Origin: Bacillota bacterium
Lineage (GTDB): Bacteria > Bacillota > Clostridia > Acetivibrionales > DSM-1351
Reading direction: 5' to 3'
DNA length: 64,000 nt
Assembly: GCA_023412275.1 (NCBI GenBank)
Contig: JAEYNY010000099.1
Span: 80,096-144,095 of the forward strand
The translations under genes and the position numbers were made by a program. Of the stretch, positions 56,201-64,000 are shown one piece after another. The notes under the pieces are model-generated. The model was not told the origin of the DNA, made no database searches, and saw only the letters and a program-made list of their open reading frames with translations. Within the stretch, counting starts at the first letter, position 1. Every line of letters starts with the position of its first letter.

Positions 56201-58495
56201 AGTGGTACATTATCAGGCTATGGATATATATATACCTCAACAGCATGTTCTGACAAAGCAGGCGACTTTGACTGGACAAGAAGCTATGCAGGTTACTCAG
56301 GCACAGTTTCCAGAACCATATCCTACTGGGTTCCCAATATGCAGTGGGTTTCAAATTATACCGGCTACTACAGCGGTACTATTTACAAATATGTACGACA
56401 GCCTTACACCGATACGTGGAGAGGGAACAGCAATAAATACGTCCTATATATAAGTGATGGTAATATTTCAGAGCTTTCGGATTTCAATTCAGCTGTATCA
56501 AAGACCGATGCGAAGGTTATTCTGGCAGGAACACCCGACATACAGAAGCAATATCCCCACTATTCCAAATTTATAAATTCAACAGACAAGACAGTTCAGG
56601 AGATTTTAAATGATACTCTAGAGTACATTTCAGAGGAAACACCATCTATTGAGCAGATATATATACTTCGTAATCAACAGTTTACTCTAAATGTGGGAGA
56701 AAATGACCTTGAAAATGATGAAATAATTTTAAAAGAACTACAATATGTACATGACAAGGACTATTTTGACAACCCCACCGGTCAGGAACCCGGAACTCAA
56801 ACTATTTTCAACTCTCATACGGGATGGACTGCTGAAATAAGAAATTCATTTTCCAATGTAGGAAAGTACCAGATATACAGAAGGGTAAAAGACAAGCCAG
56901 CCGGAGCATACGGAGACAATTACTCCTATTACAGCGGAGCCACAGAGGTTGACATATATGTACACAGAAAACCAATTGCAAAGGCAGCACTGGATTGGGA
57001 TTTTGATGGGGTTACAAATACATATAAAACAAATTGGAAGGATCTAAGCTTTGATCTGGATCATAATATCACCAGAGCCAATACTGATAAAGGTATATCA
57101 GACCGGAAAATTATGTGGAAAAAGGAGGGAGGGGAATGGAACTATACAATCCCCGTCAATCTGAGCCCCGGTACATATAGAATCAGGTATTATGTAAAAG
57201 ACATAGAAAACACTTGGTCAGATGTTTTTACAATGGACATAAACGGAACAACCTATACCGATGTTCCTGAAGTTATTTTTACTTTAACAGATACTCCACC
57301 AATGCAGTTTGAAGCTGAACTCCGAACAATGAAAACAGCCTTCAGAAACCCGCCATTACCAATCACTTTACCTGCCAGTGAAGATTTGGAAGTTTTTAAT
57401 TTATGGACAAGATACCCGTCAAATCCGTATTTGACAATGGCTTTGTACAGTCCAAGCGGAACGCAGGTGTCAGGTTCCAAAACCGTCAGCTACAGTACAG
57501 GTACCGGTACTAAAAGAGGAAATGACATTAAATGGGGCAATGTACCTTATAATGTACCCGATACCCTTAAAGATGGTAATTATATTTTTAAAATAACAGC
57601 AAATGCAGAACAGAACAAGACAATATCCTTTCCTGTCACCATAAAAACCCCTATTAATCTGAACGGATACATAAATGGCAGGGAAACCGCAGCACAGATA
57701 AATATTGGGGATACAACTATGTTTAAATTTACAACTTCCCAATATGTATCAAAAACCCAATTAAACTTTGAAGGACATACATATACTTCGGATTCCGGAA
57801 AGATAAAGCTAGTCTCAAATTCGGGGACAGTAAAGACTTGGGAACTAAGACTTGATATTGCGGATGGAGCATATCCGGAAGGTAGGCTTGGGAATGCAGA
57901 ATTTAAAGCATGGCTTCCTTCCGGAATGAGTGAAACCGTTAATGTAGACTATAAATTTGTAGGAATCAGGGCATACAGCTTTGCAATTACAATGATGTTG
58001 GACCCCGGTTGGAAACCCTATTATTTTGATACAAGCAAGGGTGTAGATGACAATGAAGACGGCAGAATTGACAGATATCCACAAAGAAGCAACACAGATA
58101 TCACTGCCATAAAAATGCCAATCAACTATTACTCTAAAGTAGGACACAGCAGGACATATATAAAAGCGGGTTACAAGGTAAAAGGAAGGATTGATATTCA
58201 AGGTGAACCTGATTATGCGGCGTTCAGAATACACTATATTATCAAAGGGAACACACACACGGATAATGTTATTTTGACAAGAACCTCAGGAAACACCTAT
58301 ACATTTGAATGGATTATCCCACTGGAAACAGATGATAGAACCTTTGTAACCTTTGACCTGTTAACAAAGAAGGGTGCTTCCAATTATGGCAACGAGAAAT
58401 GGGTTGATACCTGGGACAGCCGCAATACTTCAAGACAGGTTTTCTATGTCAGGGGTAAAGCTACGGATGATTTGAATTATGTGCAGAGTCAATAA
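53282..58495 (+). CDS. Very large exported protein of unknown function
   Basis: The 1737-residue protein starts at TTG after AAGAAGGTGC. It has a signal peptide (VISLILCFLLLISGF). Central segments look like Ig/PKD-type beta domains (VAQFKLSSNSW, PGSYSLTLECKNTLGKWSEPY). A Ser/Gly/Tyr-rich stretch (residues about 895-1040) repeats a GYSGTL/GYSGTV unit four or five times. A VLYISDGNISELSDF segment near residue 1060 and further beta domains follow. I see no SLH domain or sortase signal here, so attachment may be through the SLH protein. It is likely a structural surface component; no family name is certain. Confidence 0.8.
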   Translation: MNNKYTKVISLILCFLLLISGFPDIIIHASDSYNLLKYENGGREFFDQTTYDSYKRNNLLPTQINGGVVPLTIKKGANTYYLNYRLFIQKNLVVYGSYRSMAGNYFKCGYQIHTDLDIKEPEIKYDGGYFLKPEGISCKGKEQNPKTHKEKCETNRGEWKYLGFDINGEVFSNMWMINVATVTTFRERNWIKEPWSSKNEVKKVLSGRISTYNEAAYNSSSRYKQQTVQKLKNWIFKTFNSVDRFSGIPDGNGHYDPNVYEYLYIQSAPTIQKAGSGKMWHVRPDGSIWYQTFSVPNLGQTKTFSDSGKNDLPIQCFVTAVSPMPNIPEGNELDKQKVKLEFQVKGELQDYVILKEEEPAPEGWIPYYKDSVSRTVYYTRQDIESWDLNIHKVSGIELNDIEKQVQKVVPKSLEDNTATATFSIETTIEEIKKLPKQGDNYIVRVEATAKVNYLDGHNNSKNGSNQFLTGTIPTPTEPEIQPLIIDIPTIKINNHIGETAFDGIQFNDVSDSTDMSTVKSTELYINGEQVDYNQFFSGSYRFPTTAHKNGYFAEVICKYNLDKSKIILDGLPENKKQEIQDAAVVEYVSTDYVYVYPTRPVAQFKLSSNSWKQNRIINVENNSTEGNIQLVADKYPIVEYRWSYGGDTSQLNKGTDNDLNKQLQYKEPGSYSLTLECKNTLGKWSEPYTVHFRVLEDITPNIELNLSDSVVTRTDQISAWHYDVNSTDGDKIKVAKIELWYDSDNNGEVDTMLQSWNGLGENGMCELTDFPAYTPTELGYYKFFIYAQDEFIGVNGQDTLTQFVTDSDKKSASLDCDFWVDNYQPLSDIYLDAPSERPNVDLFIMRDKDLAKEKYEYIASNRVTMENALLGRNMIPNINIWDLKTYEYSTPASTSSNTGTSYPSEEIQYTSAGYSGKLKRTSVTDNGGYHDFGHYEIKAETKTASVGGQSTSGHGYSGSYPPSSVSYSDSQGYSGTLSGYGYIYTSTACSDKAGDFDWTRSYAGYSGTVSRTISYWVPNMQWVSNYTGYYSGTIYKYVRQPYTDTWRGNSNKYVLYISDGNISELSDFNSAVSKTDAKVILAGTPDIQKQYPHYSKFINSTDKTVQEILNDTLEYISEETPSIEQIYILRNQQFTLNVGENDLENDEIILKELQYVHDKDYFDNPTGQEPGTQTIFNSHTGWTAEIRNSFSNVGKYQIYRRVKDKPAGAYGDNYSYYSGATEVDIYVHRKPIAKAALDWDFDGVTNTYKTNWKDLSFDLDHNITRANTDKGISDRKIMWKKEGGEWNYTIPVNLSPGTYRIRYYVKDIENTWSDVFTMDINGTTYTDVPEVIFTLTDTPPMQFEAELRTMKTAFRNPPLPITLPASEDLEVFNLWTRYPSNPYLTMALYSPSGTQVSGSKTVSYSTGTGTKRGNDIKWGNVPYNVPDTLKDGNYIFKITANAEQNKTISFPVTIKTPINLNGYINGRETAAQINIGDTTMFKFTTSQYVSKTQLNFEGHTYTSDSGKIKLVSNSGTVKTWELRLDIADGAYPEGRLGNAEFKAWLPSGMSETVNVDYKFVGIRAYSFAITMMLDPGWKPYYFDTSKGVDDNEDGRIDRYPQRSNTDITAIKMPINYYSKVGHSRTYIKAGYKVKGRIDIQGEPDYAAFRIHYIIKGNTHTDNVILTRTSGNTYTFEWIIPLETDDRTFVTFDLLTKKGASNYGNEKWVDTWDSRNTSRQVFYVRGKATDDLNYVQSQ

Positions 58496-58547
58496 ATAAT
58501 ATGGGGTTGTCGTAAAATTAATTTTTATCTTTTTAGCCTTTACGCGA

Positions 58548-58600
58548 GTATAAATTATATCAATGGAAGCTTGGAAGCAAACATTGATATAATTCTATAC
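58548..58600. repeat. Long imperfect inverted repeat
   Basis: GTATAAATTATATCAATG and CATTGATATAATTCTATAC face each other across a 16-base centre. No T-run follows, so it may be a processing site or attenuator rather than a plain terminator of the 1737-residue gene. Confidence 0.55.
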
Positions 58601-58670
58601 GGAAGTACGGTGTTAAGTAGAGAACTTTCTGTTTTACAACAGCCCGTTTTATTTTACAATCAGTAGTAAG

Positions 58671-58699
58671 TTGAAGCTAATTTGAAATTAATATAGTAT
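58671..58699 (+). promoter_or_regulatory. Promoter of the two-component system
   Basis: TTGAAG (58671-58676), a 17-base spacer and TAGTAT (58694-58699), 33 bases before the ATG. Confidence 0.45.
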
Positions 58700-58731
58700 A
58701 TTGATATGAACTATAAGAAAGGTAAAATAAA

Positions 58732-59403
58732 ATGTTTAATATATTAGTAGTTGAAGATGATCAGTCTCTGAGTAAGTTGTTTTGTACTGTTTTAGCCAAG
58801 CACGGTTATTCTTATTATATAGCAAATGATGGCCTAGAAGCTTGGGATATTATTGAAAAGCAATATATTGACCTTGTTATATCAGATATAATGATGCCAA
58901 ATATGGATGGATATGAATTGGTTAAAAGTTTAAGAGATAATGGATATAACATGCCGGTACTTATGATTACAGCTAAAGATACATTTGAAGACATGAAGAA
59001 TGGGTTTCGCGTGGGCACTGATGATTATATGGTAAAGCCTGTAAATGTTAACGAAATGATTCTGCGTGTTAACGCCCTGCTTAGAAGAGCACAGATTGTA
59101 AATGAAAGAAAACTGATTTTTGGAGATATGGAATTAACTTATGACGACTTATCAGTAAATATTAACGGGGAGTATATGCTTGTACCTCAAAAAGAATTTT
59201 ATATTCTATATAAGTTGCTCTCTAACCCTAACAAGGCTTTTACAAAGCAGCAGCTCATGGACGAAATCTGGGGTATGGATACTGAAAGCGATCCCCATAC
59301 ATTGGATGTCCATATCAGCAGATTAAGAGAGCGTTTTAAAGACAATACTCAATTCGAAATTAAAACCATTCGCGGTTTAGGATATAAGGCGGTAAAGCCA
59401 TGA
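58732..59403 (+). CDS. OmpR/PhoB-family response regulator
   Basis: The 223-residue protein has a receiver domain with acidic pocket ED at 8-10, phosphoacceptor D52 (LVISDIMMPNMDG), switch threonine in MITAKD and conserved lysine in MVKPVN. A winged-helix DNA-binding domain follows (LVPQKEFYILYKLLSNPNKAFT, TLDVHISRLRERF). It overlaps the kinase gene by four bases (ATGA), a normal coupled pair. Confidence 0.95.
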   Translation: MFNILVVEDDQSLSKLFCTVLAKHGYSYYIANDGLEAWDIIEKQYIDLVISDIMMPNMDGYELVKSLRDNGYNMPVLMITAKDTFEDMKNGFRVGTDDYMVKPVNVNEMILRVNALLRRAQIVNERKLIFGDMELTYDDLSVNINGEYMLVPQKEFYILYKLLSNPNKAFTKQQLMDEIWGMDTESDPHTLDVHISRLRERFKDNTQFEIKTIRGLGYKAVKP

Positions 59404-60437
59404 TATTTAAGTATAAGGAAAAGTTTACCATATCTCGTATATTTGCACTTATAATGGCTATTATTATGACAGCATCAATGGCGCTTACATTTGTGATTAT
59501 TTATATACTATTGAAGTTTAGTTTTGATCCGATTACAGAAGCATTGACATCTTCTTCATTTATCGCACTTTTGTGCATCGCTGTTGGAACTATTATTTCT
59601 TCATATGTTTCCAGTAAAATGCTTCGTCCCATACTAAAAATTAATGATGCAGCTAAAAAAGTGGCTATGGGGGATTTTTCGGTACGATTGGAAGAAAAAA
59701 GTATAGCCAAAGAAGTGCAACAAATAGCTGAAAATTTTAATATAATGGTCAAGGAACTATCAAATACCGAAACCTTGAGAAATGACTTCGTAAATAATGT
59801 TTCACATGAATTTAAAACCCCCCTTTCTGCAATTGAAGGTTATGCAACTTTATTACAGGATGAAACCTTACCTAGGGAGGAAGAACAAAAATATATAAAT
59901 TATATATTAGACAACACTGCAAGGTTAGCGAAACTTACCCAAAACATTCTTGCATTATCACGGCTTGATAATCAGGAAATCGTTTTACAAAAGGAGCATT
60001 TTCTACTGGATGAACAGATAAGACGTGTTCTATTAAGCTACGAGGGTAAATGGGAGGAAAAGAACCTTACAATTGATTTAAATTTAGAAAGGATTATGTT
60101 TTTCGGAAATCCGTCTCTACTTGCACAAGTTTGGAGTAATATTATCGAAAATGCAATTAAATTTTCAGATTACAATGGAGTACTAACTATTGACTGTCTT
60201 ACAAATGACAATAAAGTATTCATTACTATAAAAGATAACGGTATTGGAATGGATGACGAAGTAAGAAGACATGCTTTTGATAAATTTTATCAAGGAGAAC
60301 GTTCACACCATGTCAATGGAAATGGACTCGGCCTTGCTCTGGTAAAGCGAATAGTAGAATTATGTGAAGGGACAGTGTCAATAGAAAGTGAAAAAGGCAT
60401 GGGAACAGCTGTAATGATCTCATTTCAAAAACTTTAA
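59400..60437 (+). CDS. Membrane sensor histidine kinase
   Basis: The 345-residue protein has two N-terminal membrane spans with only a very short extracytoplasmic loop, then a HAMP linker (SSKMLRPILKINDAAKKVA). HisKA has H136 in VSHEFKTPLSAI, and the ATPase domain has IIENAIKF (N box), IKDNGIGMDDE (G1) and GNGLGLAL (G2). The small outside loop suggests that it senses the membrane or an accessory protein. It overlaps the response-regulator gene. The target genes are unknown. Confidence 0.93.
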   Translation: MIFKYKEKFTISRIFALIMAIIMTASMALTFVIIYILLKFSFDPITEALTSSSFIALLCIAVGTIISSYVSSKMLRPILKINDAAKKVAMGDFSVRLEEKSIAKEVQQIAENFNIMVKELSNTETLRNDFVNNVSHEFKTPLSAIEGYATLLQDETLPREEEQKYINYILDNTARLAKLTQNILALSRLDNQEIVLQKEHFLLDEQIRRVLLSYEGKWEEKNLTIDLNLERIMFFGNPSLLAQVWSNIIENAIKFSDYNGVLTIDCLTNDNKVFITIKDNGIGMDDEVRRHAFDKFYQGERSHHVNGNGLGLALVKRIVELCEGTVSIESEKGMGTAVMISFQKL

Positions 60438-60550
60438 TTTGTTAAAATATATAGAAAGTTGATAATTAGTTGAATTTTTATTGATAAAATTTAATCTAGA
60501 ATAATGCACCTGTATTATGGTTGCCAAATTACTCAAAGGGGAAAATCTAG

Positions 60551-62281
60551 ATGGGAAAATTCTACAAGATTCGTAATATTACTGATTTAAAGGATTTATT
60601 AGCGCAAAGCTGCACTTTATATAGAGATAAGCCTGCTTTTTTAATTAAGAATAAAGGTGACAATTATAGAAACATAAGTTATAACCAGTTCGGTAACGAT
60701 GTAGAGTATTTTGGTACTGCCTTATTAAATCTTGGCTTAAGCAACTCTTCTATTGCAGTTTTGGGAGAGAACCGGTATGAATGGTGTGTTTCATATTTAT
60801 CAACAGTCAACGGTGTAGGAACTATTGTTCCTTTAGACAAGGAATTACCTGCGAATGAGATTACCAATCTTCTTACAAGATCTGAAGCAACCGCTATAAT
60901 CTTTTCCGGAAAATACAGAGAGCAAATCAAAATGTTAAAATCAACGATTAATACTGTTAAGATTTATATAGATATGGATTCTCAAACTAATGAAGACGGA
61001 ATACTCTCCTTTCAAGGATTATTAAATGAAGGAAAGCAACTTGTGGAGGCTGGTGACAAAAGCTTTGCTTCCGTAAAAATTGATCCGGAGGCTGCAAGAA
61101 TTTTGATTTTTACTTCAGGTACTACAGATATTGCAAAAGGGGTTATGCTTTCACATCAAAATATTTGTGCTGATATAATGGGAGTTTGTTCTACCGTCCA
61201 AGTTAAAAGTGATGACAAATCTTTATCTATATTGCCATTGCATCACACATATGAATGTTCATTAGGGTTTCTAGCCTTTATATATAACGGAGCAGCTATA
61301 TCCTTCAATGACGGACTTCGAAATATCACAAAAAACTTAAAAAATGTTAAACCAACTGTAATGATTACAGTGCCTTTATTAATAGAAAATATATATAAAA
61401 AAATACAAGATAAACTTAATAAAAGCAGAACAGTTAAAATAAAATTTAATTTTGCATTATTTTTAACAACTATTTTATCGGTTTTTAAAATTAACCTGAG
61501 CAGAAAATTATTTAAAGAAATACATGATAGCTTTGGTGGAGAAATGAGGTTAATCATTGTTGGGGCAGCCCCCATAAAACCAGAGGTTTCAAGATTTTTT
61601 AGACAAATTGGGATTAAGGTTCTGCAAGGTTATGGATTGACGGAATGTTCACCTCTGGTAGCCGGAAACAGAGATAAAAGCTTTAAAGATAAGTCATGTG
61701 GTAAAGCTATTCCCGGTGTTGAAATTAAAATTTTACAACCTGATAATAATGGGGTTGGAGAAATTTTAGTTAAAGGGAAAAATGTAATGCTAGGTTATTT
61801 CCGAAACGAAAAAGCTACTAAGAAGTGTTTGTCAAACGGGTGGTTTTATACGGGAGATCTTGGGTATATGGACCGTAAAGGCTTCTTGTATATAACTGGC
61901 AGGCTTAAAAATGTTATTGTTACCAAAAACGGTAAAAAGATTTTTCCTGAAGAAGTTGAAAACTATATAAATTCAGACCCATTCGTACGGGAATCTTATG
62001 TTTGGGGAAAATATGATGAGAATTCCGGAGATACTGTTGTTTGTGCTCAGATTCTACCCAATGTAGAAGCAATTGCCAACAAGTTAAATGCTATGAACAT
62101 ATCAAAAGATGAGTTGACTAAAATTTTTAAGAACATTGTTAAAACAGTAAATGGTAAAATGCCCCTTTACAAACATATAAAGGAGTTCTCCCTGAGAGAA
62201 AATGAGTTTCTCAGAACAACTACTCATAAAATCAAGAGGTATGTAGAAGAGCAAAAAGAAGGTCTTGCTCAAGTAGAATAA
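60551..62281 (+). CDS. Second long-chain fatty acid-CoA ligase-like AMP-forming enzyme
   Basis: The 576-residue ANL enzyme has ILIFTSGTTDIAKGVMLSHQ, GYGLTECSPLVAGN, GWFYTGDLG and GRLKNVIVTKNGKKIFPEE, in the same arrangement as the 606-residue relative at 5250-7070. AAAGGGG precedes the ATG. The substrate is not known; a shared role in lipid or lipid-carrier activation with the first copy is likely. Confidence 0.88.
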   Translation: MGKFYKIRNITDLKDLLAQSCTLYRDKPAFLIKNKGDNYRNISYNQFGNDVEYFGTALLNLGLSNSSIAVLGENRYEWCVSYLSTVNGVGTIVPLDKELPANEITNLLTRSEATAIIFSGKYREQIKMLKSTINTVKIYIDMDSQTNEDGILSFQGLLNEGKQLVEAGDKSFASVKIDPEAARILIFTSGTTDIAKGVMLSHQNICADIMGVCSTVQVKSDDKSLSILPLHHTYECSLGFLAFIYNGAAISFNDGLRNITKNLKNVKPTVMITVPLLIENIYKKIQDKLNKSRTVKIKFNFALFLTTILSVFKINLSRKLFKEIHDSFGGEMRLIIVGAAPIKPEVSRFFRQIGIKVLQGYGLTECSPLVAGNRDKSFKDKSCGKAIPGVEIKILQPDNNGVGEILVKGKNVMLGYFRNEKATKKCLSNGWFYTGDLGYMDRKGFLYITGRLKNVIVTKNGKKIFPEEVENYINSDPFVRESYVWGKYDENSGDTVVCAQILPNVEAIANKLNAMNISKDELTKIFKNIVKTVNGKMPLYKHIKEFSLRENEFLRTTTHKIKRYVEEQKEGLAQVE

Positions 62282-62327
62282 TAAAATAAAATCCAGTACT
62301 TAGTTGCTAATATACCACCTTTTTTTT

Positions 62328-62380
62328 CAGTTGTCTTCTATTGACTTCAACTTATTCCAAGTATAGGATAGAAGATACTG
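62328..62380 (+). promoter_or_regulatory. Methyltransferase promoter framed by an inverted repeat
   Basis: TTGACT (62341-62346), 17 bases, TAGGAT (62364-62369). Arms CAGT-TG-TCTTCTAT (62328-62341) and ATAGAAGA-T-ACTG (62368-62380) overlap both ends of the promoter and could be an operator. Confidence 0.5.
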
Positions 62381-62403
62381 GTTAAGTTAATGGTGGGGGA
62401 TGC

Positions 62404-63144
62404 ATGAGTTCAAATAATTACGATAATAATGTTTTTTTTGAGAAATACCGGGAGTTAAGAGAGAATGCACTCAATTACAATAATCTTATTGAGCAACCGG
62501 CTATTAAAAAATTACTTCCTGATTTGAGTGGAATGACTGTACTTGACTTGGGTTGTGGGTATGGAAATAATTGTGTAGATTTTATTTCCAGAGGGGCAAT
62601 AAATGTCATAGGAATAGATATCTCTTCAAAGATGCTGGAAATTGCAAAAAAAGAAAATTCAAACAAAAATATAGAATATATACAGATGGACATGTGTGAT
62701 ATCAATATATTACCACACAAATTTGATTTAGTTTTCAGCTCTTTAGCCTTTCATTACGTAGAAAATTATAAAAAACTTCTTCACGATATTAGAATATTAT
62801 TAAAGGATAATGGGACATTGTTATATTCTCAAGAACATCCCTACACAACAGCTCCTCAAAAAGGGTGTAGCTGGACGAGGGATGAATTTGGGAACAAAAT
62901 ATATTCAAATTTGTCTGATTATATGTATAGTGGGAAACGTAAGGTAATATTTTTAAATGAGATGATAGAAAAATATCATAGACCATTGTCTGAAATTTTC
63001 AATTTACTCATACAAGAAAATTTCATTATAAAGGAAGTAGTAGAACCGATACCTGACGAGGCTGCTTTAACCAAAAGACCTGACCTAATCGATGAATTCC
63101 ACAGAACTACCTGTATTATTGTAAAAGCACAGAAAAATAAATAA
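62404..63144 (+). CDS. Class I SAM-dependent methyltransferase
   Basis: The 246-residue protein has motif I VLDLGCGYGNNCVDF, an acidic GIDISSKMLEIAKK strand, and DLVFSSLAFHYVENYKKLL, the pattern of Methyltransf_11/25 enzymes. The C-terminal part holds a variable substrate region (EHPYTTAPQKGCSWTRDEF). GGTGGGGG precedes the ATG. The substrate is unknown; many of these act on small metabolites. Confidence 0.88.
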   Translation: MSSNNYDNNVFFEKYRELRENALNYNNLIEQPAIKKLLPDLSGMTVLDLGCGYGNNCVDFISRGAINVIGIDISSKMLEIAKKENSNKNIEYIQMDMCDINILPHKFDLVFSSLAFHYVENYKKLLHDIRILLKDNGTLLYSQEHPYTTAPQKGCSWTRDEFGNKIYSNLSDYMYSGKRKVIFLNEMIEKYHRPLSEIFNLLIQENFIIKEVVEPIPDEAALTKRPDLIDEFHRTTCIIVKAQKNK

Positions 63145-63150
63145 TCTCAC

Positions 63151-63178
63151 TGCAAATTTCACAAATTAATGTTATAAT
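63151..63178 (+). promoter_or_regulatory. Possible promoter of the infC operon
   Basis: TATAAT (63173-63178) with a weak -35 (TGCAAA, 63151-63156). The leader to the start codon is about 115 bases; no ribosomal-protein leader fold could be assigned. Confidence 0.4.
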
Positions 63179-63298
63179 GAAATGATTACAAAAACAGGAA
63201 ATAAAGTAATTGAATTTAGAATTATAGATTCGCTGCAACTAAAATAACATTTAGTGAATACTATTGTAAGAACTAAAAAATTTGTGGAGGTGTTTTTT

Positions 63299-63814
63299 AT
63301 TAGGAAAAACCAAGTACCAATTAATGAAGAGATAAGGGATCCTGAGGTCAGACTAATTGATGCGGACGGTGCCATGTTGGGAGTTATGTCATCAAAGGAT
63401 GCACAAAATATGGCTGTAACAAAAAATCTTGATCTTGTAAAGATTGCATCCAATTCGGAACCACCTGTTTGTAAGATTATGGATTATGGCAAATTCTTGT
63501 TTGAACAGGGTAAAAAAGAGAAAGAAGCCAAAAAGAATCAGAAAATTGTTTCACTTAAGGAAGTAAGGTTGTCTGCTAAGATTGAGGAGCATGATTTTGA
63601 TGTCAAAGTTAAAAGTGCCTATAAATTTTTACAAGATGGGGATAAAGTCAAAGTCAGCATAAAATTTCGAGGCAGGGAAATGAAATATACATCAGATGGT
63701 AAAGAAGTTCTTGAAAAATTTGCCCAAGCGGTTAATGATGTTGGAGCACCTGAAAAACAGCCTAAACTTGAGGGTAAAAACATGATAGTAATATTGAATC
63801 CCAATAAAAAGTAA
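63299..63814 (+). CDS. infC: Translation initiation factor IF-3, with AUU start
   Basis: The 171-residue protein reads (M)RKNQVPINEEIRDPEVRLID, then ASNSEPPVCKIMDYGKFLFE, the two IF-3 lobes and KFRGREM. TGGAGG at 63285-63290 sits eight bases before ATT (63299-63301), which is the only start-like codon that gives a normal length. IF-3 genes of many bacteria use AUU, letting IF-3 reject its own rare start codon and so limit its synthesis. The frame extends 15 codons upstream to a GTG at 63254 but without a ribosome site. Confidence 0.92.
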   Translation: MRKNQVPINEEIRDPEVRLIDADGAMLGVMSSKDAQNMAVTKNLDLVKIASNSEPPVCKIMDYGKFLFEQGKKEKEAKKNQKIVSLKEVRLSAKIEEHDFDVKVKSAYKFLQDGDKVKVSIKFRGREMKYTSDGKEVLEKFAQAVNDVGAPEKQPKLEGKNMIVILNPNKK

Positions 63815-63986
63815 TAAGCTGTTAGGAAATATTGAAATATTTGTTGCGTTACTTAACTTTATATGTTAAGCTGAAATAAGTAAACTAAATATTTATGGAT
63901 TGATTTTTGATTACAACTCTCTTTAATTTATTGGAGCGGGAAGTTATAAATTATATGATCCAAATAAATTAAGGAGGTATTTAGAT

Positions 63987-64000
63987 ATGGCTGATAAAAT
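63987..64000 (+). CDS. Start of a gene cut by the window edge, possibly rpmI
   Basis: The ATG at 63987 follows AAGGAGG. Only MADKI can be read. Genes for ribosomal proteins L35 and L20 usually follow infC, so rpmI is likely from position, but five residues cannot prove it. Confidence 0.4.

Overview
The window suggests a low-GC, anaerobic, cellulose-associated Clostridia-type Firmicute (Ruminiclostridium/Acetivibrio-like). This is inferred from AT-rich DNA, strong purine Shine-Dalgarno sites with several TTG starts, a [FeFe]-hydrogenase-like sensor, rubrerythrin, family-3 cellulose-binding modules, cohesin/dockerin-like domains and SLH anchoring. No rRNA, tRNA or CRISPR array was seen. Nearly all genes lie on the + strand; the exceptions are a copper-amine-oxidase-stalk protein, a Crp/Fnr regulator and a small membrane protein.

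Layout. 1-5.1 kb: a soluble hydrogenase-like/chemotaxis sensor, then a TetR-hydrolase-DHFR-like-DUF1801 block bracketed by a 28-bp direct repeat. 5.2-11.4 kb: long-chain acyl-CoA synthetase, MATE exporter, EngB GTPase, DUF445 protein and CDF metal exporter. 11.4-12.9 kb: an IS3/IS150-type element sitting inside a terminator hairpin. 13-14.7 kb: stalk-domain protein and rubrerythrin.

15.2-36.5 kb is the centrepiece. It is one tightly spaced six-gene operon: a CBM3/FN3/cohesin-like surface protein, a second FN3/cohesin-like protein, two small exported helical proteins, a giant exported YD-repeat (Rhs) protein of 3372 residues with a C-terminal toxin-like cartridge, and a translationally coupled probable immunity gene. 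A graveyard of decayed toxin/immunity pieces follows (36.5-38.5 kb). I read this as a surface-displayed polymorphic toxin system whose partners carry cellulose-binding and cohesin-like modules.

38.6-42.2 kb: a phosphotransferase and an RCC1-propeller/FN3/cohesin/dockerin protein. The latter lies between copies of a rubrerythrin-terminator segment. 42.3-47.3 kb: a thiol/sulfane-sulfur module (rhodanese, CoA-disulfide reductase-rhodanese, thioredoxin, CcdA-TlpA fusion) next to a Crp/Fnr regulator. Two promoters in this module carry identical, identically spaced TGTGA-N5-TCACA boxes. 47.6-48.7 kb: HAF-repeat protein. 49.2-51.5 kb: serC-serA. 51.8-58.5 kb: SLH protein plus a 1737-residue exported protein. 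58.7-64 kb: two-component system, a second acyl-CoA synthetase, a methyltransferase and infC with an AUU start, followed by the first codons of a gene that runs off the window.
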